This document shows positions 54,021 to 64,000 of a DNA stretch of 64,000 nt, in pieces. The notes below the pieces were generated by a model that was given only the letters and a program-made list of their open reading frames with translations, ran no database searches and was not told the origin of the DNA. The first letter of the stretch is position 1; each line of letters starts with the position of its first letter. Origin of the DNA: Selaginella moellendorffii (taxonomy: Eukaryota; Streptophyta; Lycopodiopsida; Selaginellales; Selaginellaceae); NCBI RefSeq assembly GCF_000143415.4, contig NW_003314343.1, positions 629,883 to 693,882 of the forward strand, written 5' to 3'. The position numbers and the translations under genes were made by a program.

Positions 54021-57000
54021 TTTCTCCATGATGCAGGAAAACTCATAGAGGCCAATCTTGCACAGCTAGTCATCTAGTGCCCTTGTCCTATTCCATGCTA
54101 GATTACAGGTGAAGAGGAGATTTGTGCTCTCTAGACTCACTGTTGTTGGCTTGAAGATGAACTCCTTTGTGAGAGGGCATGTTGTCATACTGCATTGCTT
54201 CCCCATAGCTTGATCTCGGTGCTTAGAGATACAGTTGCATGTGCTAGGGTTAGGGTTTTGCCCTTTGCTCTAGAGTGTTGAGTTCGAGTCTCTATAATAA
54301 CTTTCTTGAGTTTTCTTTTTGTTGGTGTGGTAGTGTTGGGGAAGCTTGCTTCATGTTAGTCTTTGGCATGCTTGTTAATGAGTCTTGAGAGATTCATTGT
54401 CTCTAAGTCTTGTTTTTGGTTAAAGTTCTTCAAGTTGTTGTTTTTCTTCATGTTTCTTTATTGAGCTTGATTCTTTAAAGTTTTTCTTGTGTTGGCTTTT
54501 TAATTTGAGCTTCATGTTTCTTGATTGTGTTGAGTTCTTGAGCTTGACCTTTATAAATCTTGAATGTGTTGAATTCTTGAGGTCGAGTCTTCATACTCTT
54601 GATCTCTCGATCTTCATGCTTATAGTTCTTCTTGATCTTCAAAGTTGAAACCTTCATTTCTTTCAAGGTTTCTGTTGATGATGTTGCTATTGAACAGTTG
54701 ATATTTCTTGAGCTTGTTAAAGTTGACAATTTAGAGATGTTTGCCATCAAGTGTTGCAATTGTTGTTGTTCTTAGAGCTTTGAATTCTTGGATGAGGAAT
54801 GGTCTTTCCCATCTTGACTTTACTTTGGAGCCGATTTTCTCAATGTTTCCTGGAAACTAAAGTACTTGATCATTGATTTTGAATTCTTCATTTTTCTTTA
54901 GTTTTCTCTTTCTATCATGGTTGATTTTTCTTTATGCTTGAATGGCTTTGAGTGTCTAAATTGCTTGTAATCTTTCTTCATTAAGTTTTTCTAGCATTGC
55001 TAGTCTTCTTTTGATTGATTCTTCTTGGTTGATCTCGTAGTGTATTGTCATTTGCAATGAAGGAACGATATACTTGAGTGGTGTCAAGGCTTCTAATCTG
55101 TATGCGAGCTTGAATAGTGCCAAATTTGTTGAAACCTTGTATGTTGTTTAATATACCTATAGGGTGTCATAGATACAATCGTCCCAATCTTTTTAATTTG
55201 TCTTCACGATTTTTTCTTGAGGATGTTCTTAAGTGTTTTGTTTGTAAACTCTGCTTGACCATTGGCTTGAGGGTAATACGATGTTGAAGCCTTGTGCTTG
55301 ATCGTGAATTCTTGAGTTAAAATCTTGATAATCATGAAATTCAATTTTTCTCCAATGCTTGAGCATATGTAGAGAGAACAAATGTCCATGAAACTACATT
55401 TTTATAATACATAAAAAGTAAAAATGGACTTCTCAAGCTGGCCAGAATATAGGTTTTGTTGATGAAGTGTGTTCTTCAATCCATGACGAGTTCTCGAGGT
55501 AGGCCGTATCTTAGATGAACTTTGCTGTGTTCTTTACTGTTGCAATCTTTATTGGTTGAGCTTTGGCCCATTTTGTCATGTAGTTAGTCGCTATGAGGAT
55601 GTGTTTGTTTCGCTTGGAGGTTGTTATGAGTGGTTTAACAAAGTCGAGTCCCCATCGTTAAAATGGTTCTAGTGGCATTATTGGATGAAGCTCTTGAGTT
55701 TTTTTCTTTGGTGTGTACTTAGTTCGTTGATAAATGTTGCATTTTGCTGAGTCATGCCAAAGTGTTGGCCACCAAAGTCTTGCTTGCAAAATCTTGCGAG
55801 CTATGATTTCTTTTACAACGTGGCCTCCTACTTGTCCATAGTGGCCTTCTTTGAGTAGATCTTGAGTTTCTTCAGATTGTACACATTTTCATAATATGTT
55901 GTCTTGTCCTTTCTTGTACAGTCTTCCTCCCAATATGGTCTTGTCCCCAAGACAAATTGTTTATGATGATCAAAGGTGGAGTATCGACTTGGTATTGTTG
56001 TTGTTGTGAGGTAGTAATAGATGTCGTCCATCTATGTTGGTGATGTGTGGATGCAAAGTATGTTGAAGTCAGGAAAGTCATCCATGTTGTATTGTGGTTG
56101 TTCGCTAGTTGTAATGTAGCTAAGGTGGTTAGCTTGTTCATGTTGTTTGTCGGGTTTGTGAATATTCTCAAAGTTGTATTCTTGAAGCAATAAGAACAAT
56201 TGGGCAATTCTACTGGTGAGGATGGTTTTGTTAAGGAAGTGTAGAAGTGCTTTGTGGTTGACTATGATCTTAACTTTAGTGCTGAGTAGGTAGTGTCAAA
56301 ACTTTTGTAGTGTATAGACCATTCCTAAAGTTTCTTTTTCGGTGGTGATGTAATTCATCTCAGTTTAGTTGAGTCTTTGGCTAGTATAGTAGATTGGTCG
56401 ATCTTTGAGGTCTTATTGTAATTGAGAAAATATTGCTCCGATGGTGTAGTTAGAGGCATCAACTTGTGTGCTAAAATCTTTGTCCCAGTTTGGTGGGGCG
56501 AGTATTGGAGCTCTTGTTATGGAATTCTTGAGCATGTCAAATGCTTGTTGACAGTCTTGAGTCCAGATGTAGATGTGATTTTTCTTCAAAAGCTTTATGA
56601 GGGGTTTTGCAATTTTGATGAAGCGTCGATGGTATCCCATTTTGCCGAGGAAGGATCGTAATTTGGTGATGTTTGTTGGATGTTGCATATTGATGATGGC
56701 AAGTGTTTTAGCTTTGTCAATGAGGATGCCTTCTTTGCAAATGATGTGTCCAAGTAAGATGCCAGATTTGACGAAGAGGTAGATTTCTCAGGGTTTAAGG
56801 CGATGTTATTCTCTCACCATCTGATGAAGCATTTCTCGAGATGTTGGAGATGTTATTCTTTACTGCTAAAGACGATGAAGTCATCTATAAAAACTCACAT
56901 AAAGTCAATGAGGTAATCTCAAAATGTGTCAGTGATGATACTTTGGAAAGTAAACAATGCATTAGAAAGATAAAAAAACATTCATAAATATGCATAAACA

Positions 57001-59029
57001 CCCTAATAACTAATGAAGGCTGTCTTGTGCTAATCTTTAGGTGCAATATAAACTTGATTATATCCGTCAAGAAATAAGTACATTTTGTGTCTAGCTATTG
57101 TGTTAAGAATTTTATTGGAAAATAGAATTGGGAAGGTGTCTTTTCAAGTTGCATCATTAAGCTTTTTGTAGTTGACGTAGACTCTGAGTTTACTGCTTTT
57201 CTTGGGGACAATAACAAGTGGTGATAGCCATTTTGGATTTTGAATTGATTAGATGAAGCCAACATTCTCGAGCTTGTCAAATTCTTCTTTAACTTTCGCT
57301 TGCATGTTGAAAGCTGTTTGCTTTCTTGGTATAGTTTGAGGTAGAAGCTCGATTCGGTGCATGTAGATCTCAGGAGGAATTCCTCGCAAATTTATATATA
57401 ACCAAGTGAAAACATCTTTGTACCTATTGAGAAAATTGATTGCTTTTGTCTTGAAGTTATAGTCAAGGTCTTTGGCAATGTAGAGCTTATTTGGTTTATC
57501 TTCAGTTCCTAAGTCAATTTCTTCAATTGACTCTTCAAGATTGAGGATTAATGTGAATCGAGTTTCTTTTTGTCAAATGCTAGGTCTTCTTCAAGATGGA
57601 TTTGTTGATAAATCGGTTGGAGTTGTTCAGGTTTGATTCCTGGTCGATCTCATTGCTTCTTGATTTTTGTTGGTGTGTCGATGGGTGTCAAGTTTTCGTG
57701 ACTTAGGAATTTACCTTTAAGGTTGTTTTTTTGAGTATCAGGATTTGTTGTGCAGTGTGTACTGTTCTTTAGGATTACTTAGTTGAGATCAACTTTGATG
57801 AAAGGCTTTAACTCTGGATATGCCTTCAAGCTTTGTGCTTCTTCGTAGTCGTTAAGACCTTCATTCCAGCCGTACTGTTCAATGATGGTTGGTTAAAATT
57901 TCTTTACAATCGTCTTTGTTGTAGTTGTGGAGATTCAAGGGGTTTCTTGATGCTTTCCAAAGGTAATTGTGTTCTTTCTCCAGTATGTGACAACATTAGT
58001 TGTATTGAGCCAAGTTCGTCTGAAGAGTACTTTATAGGAACTCTAGTCTTTTGCCATTTTGAGCACAATAAAAGTTACCTTAAATTCTTGATCTTTGATC
58101 TTGATAGGAATGTTTTGCACGATTCCTGATGGTTGTACACTTCGATTGTCAACCATTTTGACATTGAAGGGTGTAGGGTGGATTGGCCCAAGTCCCCTTG
58201 CTTTGCAGGTTGAATACTTGATGATGTTGACACTTACTTCGCTATTGATAATTGTTTGTGGAACTTGGTTCTTTCCTATCATGATTGGGATGTATGATAC
58301 ATCTTTGTCAAAATCGCCAGGTTGAATGTTGGTCTTGTGGGACAAAGAGGTGTTGATCTTTTTCTTGACTTAAGCTGAATTTGCTAGTGGCAATGCTTGA
58401 CATATCTTGAGAAGTTGTTTTTTCAAGTAGGGAGTGACCTGTAAAAGCTCTTGAAGGGTGAGTGTGATACCTTGTCAAAGAATGTTGGTGATGAGCTCTA
58501 GTTGTTCCTTTTTTCTTGATAGAGTCTGTATCGCAATTTCTTGATTGTCTTCAATTTCAAGTTGTTGTTATTAAAGGTTTTGCTAGATTGTGTCAACTAG
58601 CTTTTTTCTTTGTTACCATTTGTGTCTAGAGATTTCTTGTACTTCTTCTTGGAACTTTTGTTCTTCAATTTCTTCATCGAGGTTGTCTCTAAGGTTGTAG
58701 TGTCCTTTTTTACTTCGAGTTAAAGCTTGTACCTTAAGTTCATTTTCACAGTGTTCATCTTGGCAACAATCTCAAATATTTGGTCCTAATTGATCATCGC
58801 ATTAGCATCCAGAGTGGACACACTGGTAAAAAGAGGAAATGAAGGGAAGATTGCCCAAGAACATGCTCTTTTGCAGTTCTTTACACTTGAAAGTGATGTT
58901 GGTGAAGATGAATAGACTTGGAAACCACCAATATGGCTCTAGCATCACTTTTCCAAGAGTGACAGAATGTGTACCTCCTCGAGTCCCTTGTAAGTGACTA
59001 AGTTTTTCCATTTTACTCTAGTCACTTAA
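54021..59029 (-). mobile_element. Decayed Ty3/gypsy pol (second family), minus strand
   Basis: On the minus strand, from high to low coordinate: a protease remnant at 58345-58043 (TIINSEVSVNIIKYST, where DSGAS is expected), reverse transcriptase and RNase H pieces at 57300-56413 (RSFLGKMGYHRRFIKIAKPL, FDMLKNSITRAPILAPPNW, VDASNYTIGAIF), and integrase at about 55700-55200 (STSYYPQANGQAEFTNKTL). Many stops interrupt it. The order is that of Ty3/gypsy. The HPQ-type NGQAE-TNK motif differs from the other two gypsy families here, so this is a third lineage. D-to-N and G-to-E in the protease are both single G-to-A changes. Confidence 0.8.
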
Positions 59030-60860
59030 CCGCACCTCCGACCACTTGGAGGAGTCTCATTCACAACCTCCATAAGTCCCCATTAGGACTTGGGGCTTGC
59101 TAGCCCCGAGAATGGCATCCATGCCACTCCATATTTGCACTTGGTCCAAGTGCTCCACGTGTCCGATCCCATGACCGACACCCCAAGGTACCCCCGACAT
59201 ATCGGCCCGTTACGCTAAGGCCATGCCTATTCACCTTGATCACACCGGTGGTCTAACACCACCTGCATCATAGTCCCGTCTCTCAAAGACTGGGCCATCC
59301 ATCCATGAGCGATCATCCTAGATCTACTCCTTAGCATCCTTAGGATGCCCGCAAACATGGGGAATAGCCTTCCCCGACAACTCTTTTCCAGTCCCCACCA
59401 AATCCCTTTTAGTCCATGGTCGTGTTCGCCAACACTGCCACTGGATCAAGGCTCGCAGGCCCGACTGCTAAGTCCCACTATCCTTTGGGACTTCCTCACC
59501 ATGTGATCATATCCTTAGTCATTGCATTAGAGGCCTACTCCTCTTCCCTTTCACCGTTTGGGATTTTGGGACAATATTTCGGAACACCGTGGCCTTACAC
59601 AAGCCTCATGGGTACTCTCCCCGCCTTTCGCTTTTAGGTGCTCTAGCCATGGGCTTAGAGCGAGGTTCCGTTGAGCCACGACAGGTATCCAAGTAGGTAG
59701 TGCCATCCACACTTGGACTAGGAGCATTGGCCAATCGATCTCCCGGGGGAACTAGAGCCGGCTCTTGAACACTTCACCAAGCTACCCCGCTTGTCGGTTT
59801 GTATTCACTCTAGTCTTGGACTTCCCAGTGGGCAGCTCATCACCCAACACTGGGTCCGGCCTTCCTAGGCCAAACTAGCCTTTCCTGGCCAAACTGGCTC
59901 CACTGCAGTCCTCCCCTTATTATACTTTTGGAGCTCACCAAACCCCCCAGGGTCTGGGAGACGAACGCTTTGGGCTTTCACCCTCTCAGACTCGAACTCG
60001 AACTCGGACTCAGACTCGGACTCGGACTCGGACTCGGACTTGGACTCGGGCTTGGGCTCGGTCTCGGCCTCGTCCTTGGTCTCGGTCTCGGTCCCGGTCT
60101 CGGTCTCGGTCTCGGTCTTGACTTCGGACTCCATCTCGGTCTTGACTTCGGACTCCATCTCGGGTCCATCTCGGACTCCATCTTGGGTCCATCTCAGACT
60201 CCATCTCGTGTCCATCTCGTGTCCATCTCGGACTCCATCTCAAACTCCATCTCAAACTCCATCTCGTGTCCATCTCGGGTCCATCTCGGACTCCATTTTA
60301 GATCCATCTCGGACTCCATCTCGGACTCCATTTCGGGTCCATTTCGGGTCCATCTCAGGCCCACCTCGGACTCCATCTCGGACTCCACCTCAGACTCCAC
60401 CTTGGACTCCATCTCAGACTCCATCTCGGACTCCATCTCGGGTCCATCTCGGACTCCATCTCGGGTTCGTCTCGGACTCAATCTCGGATCCATCTCAGAC
60501 TCCATCTCGGACTCCATCTCGGGTCCATCTCGGACTCCATCTCGGGTCCATCTCGAACTCCATCTTGGACACTTCCACGTGTCATGTGTTGGTTTTTTTG
60601 GGTCTCTTTTTGGAGCCTCGCTTATTGCTCGCTTCGTGCTCGCTCCTCGAGCACTTTGTTAGGAGTTCCACTCCCACTCTTGACCTTTCAAGTCGGAGCT
60701 TTTAGTCCAAATGTGTTATGCTCGTTTGGTTTTCACTTCGGCCACCACCACATGGCACCCTTCCGGCTCCACTTTGGGGCCTAGGGATTTTGTGTCTCAC
60801 ATCCCTCACCTCAAACTCCCCACTGGGACTTTGACCACATGGACCACGATGGACACGGAC
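59030..60860. other. GC-rich block inserted in decayed gypsy sequence
   Basis: The base composition jumps from AT-rich to GC-rich at about 59030 and back at about 60860. Readable gag-like frames of the minus-strand element exist on both sides (about 58802-59011 and 60870-61330), so this looks like an insertion. It has ACGTG-containing words near both ends (GTGCTCCACGTGTCC, ACTTCCACGTGTCATGTG) but no clear terminal repeats, and no domain-bearing frame. It encloses the minisatellite. Confidence 0.5.
59990..60575 (+). repeat. Minisatellite of CTCGGACTC / CCATCTCGGACT units
   Basis: It starts as 6-bp units (CTCGGA, CTCGGT) for about 140 bp and passes into 12-15-bp units (ACTCCATCTCGG, GTCCATCTCGGG) for about 440 bp. 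Because units are multiples of three, four or more frames stay open on both strands, giving spurious products such as Glu-Ser or Ser-Val repeats up to 244 residues. Confidence 0.92.
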
Positions 60861-63800
60861 TTGAGCTTCATTTCAACTCTATTATTGTTTTTGTCGAGGT
60901 TGATTGTACTGTCTTTTAGTTGGAGTAGAAATTCAAAGTGTGTTCTTGATTCGAGTGACTTCAACTGTTCCATAGTATGGACAAATCTTTGTTGTGTGTC
61001 CTCTTTTGCAGGTTTGACACTTATGAATTAATAATTTATATTCTGTGGTGGTGTATCTTTTGTTATTGCATTTCGTACACCATACTCTTTTTTTTTGTTC
61101 TTAATTGTAACTTTCTTGAGTATTTTGGTGAGTTCTTGATTCTTATTTTTCTTCTTAACTTCAAGTTTATATTCTTCTTTGTCATGAGAAGAGTCATCAA
61201 TCCTTGATGTTTTTGCTCTTGAAAATTTTTAGAGCTGTTTTTTGAGATTCTTGATTTTCTTAAAGATCTCATCGATGGTGTTCACAGCATCTGGATCTTC
61301 TTCTATGCTTGCTAAAGTAACCATTTTTTAGTAGATCTTCTTCAATCCCTGTACATACGAAATGTATTTACCTTGTTTAGTGAATAAATATTTGTAGTGT
61401 TTTGTGTGATATTTGAATCTTCGGGTATAGTTTTCAATATCTTCTTTACTACCTTATTTGACGCTCTTGAGGTGTTCTAGATGTTGGTGATAGTGGATAC
61501 GATTGATAATTATTGGTGGTGTAGCCTTTGTATTTTAGAGTCTTTAGTGGTGGTATATCTTTGTCTAGTTATAAATCTTCTATTGTTGAATTGTCTTTTA
61601 ATCTTGTTGTAGTTATGTAGCTTGATTTGCTGACTTGTGTTGCTTAATTTATTTTGTCATAGATGTTGAATATTGTCTCAAGAATTTCTTCTTGAGTTTG
61701 AGTTTTCTGTTGTTTGTCTAATATTGAAGAGTTGGTAGAGTTATCTTCTACTTTCTCGATTTTCTTGTTGTTGATCTTGCTTTTATTGGGTTTGTACTTG
61801 TACATTCAATATTGTGTTAGAGTTTTCTTGAGTTGTTGCTTTCTTAAATTTAGTTTTTTGAATTTGTTTTATTAGGTTTATTATTGTTGTCTTTAGTTTG
61901 TTGTGTTCTTCTCGAGGAAATATTGTATAGTTATAGAATCATATAGTGTAGACTAACACAATCTTGTGTGTTGGTATTTGTGTTGCTATGTCGTACTCAA
62001 CTCAGTAAAGTTGATCAGTCGTCAACAAAGTCATTTCTCACCAACTTTGGGATAAAACAGGAGTGCATACTATGGCTACTCTTTTATAAGTCTTTGTTGT
62101 GTTAAATTGTTGTAAAGTAATTGTGACCTACCTTTAATTGTGTTGTATAAAGTTTTGTGTATCCTCACTATAAACGTCCGCATTTTCTAATTAATGGTGA
62201 TATTCAAAAAGTTTAAGCTGAGTAGTGGTTTTATTTTAAATGTTGTTGTCCTTAAAATTGTTGTTGAAATAGATTTTCAGATTCTTAATTCTTGTATTCT
62301 TCTATCTTTTATTGTAGTCCATGCGTCAAGATATGAATTCCAACAGATTTCTTGATTTAATAATTACAATGTTTGGGGGTGTATTCAGCATTCTTTTGCC
62401 CAAGTTCCTTTTTGTATTTTTTCATCTTGTAATTCATATATGGCTAAGCTAATGGGTGTAACTTATCTGTTGAAGAATTGTTATCCAATGATTTCTTTGA
62501 TTTGTTGTAGTAAAAAGATTTGAAGTTTTTGTAGATTTGTTGTACTTTATGCTGATTGTAATGTTGTTTTTCTTCTCTTTGGTAAATATATTCTTGAATT
62601 TAGATAGATGTTGGAGATTCAAGAAAGGTTGAGGATGATTCTTCATATATAGATTCTAGTTTTGTCTTAATTTCTTACAAACTTCTCATAGTGGATGATA
62701 ATTCTATAGCGAATTGGTGTATGTGTTTCTTGATTTTGTTGGTTGTAGGCTTTGTTGAAGATTCTTTTTTGAATCTTGAGAGGTAGATTCTTGAGTGCTT
62801 TCAAAAGTCTTTTTGTATCTTGCATTGAAATGTAATAAATGTTATGGTTGTGATTTCTTTGATTTTCACGTCTTTTTCTTTTGATTCTATTGTGCTATTG
62901 TCTTTGGTAGTCTTGTATTTCTTGAGTTTCTTGTTGTGATACTTCAATGATTTCTTGAACTTTTCTTAGGATTATTTCAATGATGATTGTGCTTTGGTTT
63001 CATAATCTGGCTATAGGAATTTCAGTGATGAGTCAAATTAGTATTGTTGCAGTGATGTTGACCTTCTGAATTTATTTGTGAATTTGAGAGTTGGTATTTT
63101 TTACGTTGGTCTGAATGACTGTGATTAGAATTTCGGTGCTTCAAACTGGATCTTAAGGTTGAGCTCTTCGAGTTTGTATATAAGCTTGAACTCGAGGTTG
63201 TTCTCATACTTGTTGACATAATAGTTGTCCTAGAATTCGTATTTTTATTTGTTGTGGTTGAGCTCTCAAGTGCGGTGGAACTCTCAGATATAGTGGGAGA
63301 TAAAGTTAAGGTTGTTCATTTGTAACAGATCTTCTAATCTCGAGATTTTTTGTTGGTATAGGTTGATGGCAGAGTCAATAGTCTCTAATTTTGTTGATGT
63401 GCATTACTGTGCTTCAATATACATAGTCATAAACTCAAGTAAGCATTGTTGTTAGTAGTGTGTTGCTAATTGGTCCTTGCAGTAATCAAAGTAAAATCGT
63501 TATGTTTTCTTGAGTGTTGAGATTTCTTTGTTTAGTAAGAAGTTGATAGATTTGTTGTTTGACAATCCTATTTTGGTTGCTGCTAGCACTCAAGAAAGCT
63601 GAATATCAAGTAATTGGTATGAAATTTTCTTGTATATGTGTTCTTAAGAAATTGATAAAAGTGTGATAGAAAATATAACCTTGGTTTACCCATGTTAATC
63701 TTTGGACTGTTGCAAAGTGATCAAACCAAATGTAATCTTGCTTGTGCATGCTTCCATCCTTCTTAGTCCTCTTTCTTCTCTACTGTTTTATTAACTTCCT

Positions 63801-64000
63801 CTTTGTCTTTAATTCTTATAGTTTTCTTGCTTTAGTAAGCACATTTCTTCTTTGGGTAGCACTCGGTGTATAGTTTAATGCAATCTTGGAAACCATAAAA
63901 AAGACAATCTTCATATTTTGTACATATTTGATCTCTAAAGGGATAGTTATATTGCTTCATTTGCTATTATAAACTTCCTTGACTCTCAAAAAAATATTCT
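60861..64000 (-). other. AT-rich, TTG/CTTG-rich sequence; probable decayed gag/leader of the minus-strand gypsy element
   Basis: Between 61330 and 60870 the minus strand reads Lys-rich gag-like sequence (NTIDEIFKKIKNLKK, KPAKEDTQQRFVHTMEQLKS). Beyond that only short frames rich in Asn, Thr, Ser and Lys are present (for instance at 62646-62449 and 63219-63022), with no recognisable domain. The right end of the element is not seen, so it may extend past the window. Confidence 0.35.

Noticed and set aside
59928-60705. Long open frames (221 and 244 codons) of Ser/Val/Leu repeats
   Set aside because: They are a by-product of a minisatellite with units divisible by three; several frames on both strands are open at once.

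Overview
The window is nuclear DNA of a land plant, most probably a lycophyte like Selaginella moellendorffii. Three things suggest this: very short spliceosomal introns (about 43-71 bp, one of 170 bp), four PLS/SS-type PPR loci in 64 kb (one intact, three broken), and a dense load of short-LTR Ty3/gypsy elements. The species call is inference. The gene models rest on GT-AG sites that keep reading frames in phase.

Layout. 1-1.76 kb: a broken SWIM-finger, transposase-like gene facing a small zinc-finger ORF. 1.8-8.3 kb: repeats, including an LTR-like block, a rearranged TRIM and a decayed gypsy LTR. 8.36-12.43 kb: an orphan first exon, an intact PPR gene, and a divergently transcribed basic nuclear-type protein gene. 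12.6-19.0 kb: copy 1 of a duplicated segment, split by a 5-kb gypsy element. 19.0-25.7 kb: a DUF4470/MYND-type relic, an intact three-exon gene for a small secreted Cys-containing peptide, a PPR pseudogene, a tentative small gene and an SPX-like fragment. 28.0-29.3 kb: a strongly decayed 18S rRNA gene copy. 29.9-30.7 kb: a complete TRIM with target-site duplication. 31.4-34.8 kb: an 11-exon gene joining a PP2C-like region without catalytic residues to a C-terminal macro domain, divergent from an intronless GDSL lipase gene. 35.4-40.5 kb: two PPR pseudogenes, the second cut off by copy 2 of the duplicated segment. 40.9-41.9 kb: an F-box gene. 42.7-64 kb: nested retroelements. A young but defective chromovirus (48.06-53.67 kb, TSD GTGAT) lies between inverted copies of older sequence, and a GC-rich block with a minisatellite lies in a decayed gypsy element.

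The genes that look intact are the PPR gene (8.45-10.16 kb), the secreted peptide gene, the PP2C-like/macro gene (start uncertain), the GDSL lipase and the F-box gene. The basic nuclear protein gene may be intact if its frame change is an intron. No operon-like cooperation is expected. The visible functional links are two head-to-head gene pairs that share short intergenic promoters. A recurrent theme is decay dominated by C-to-T and G-to-A changes in retroelements, the rRNA copy and one PPR pseudogene, as expected from deamination of methylated cytosine.
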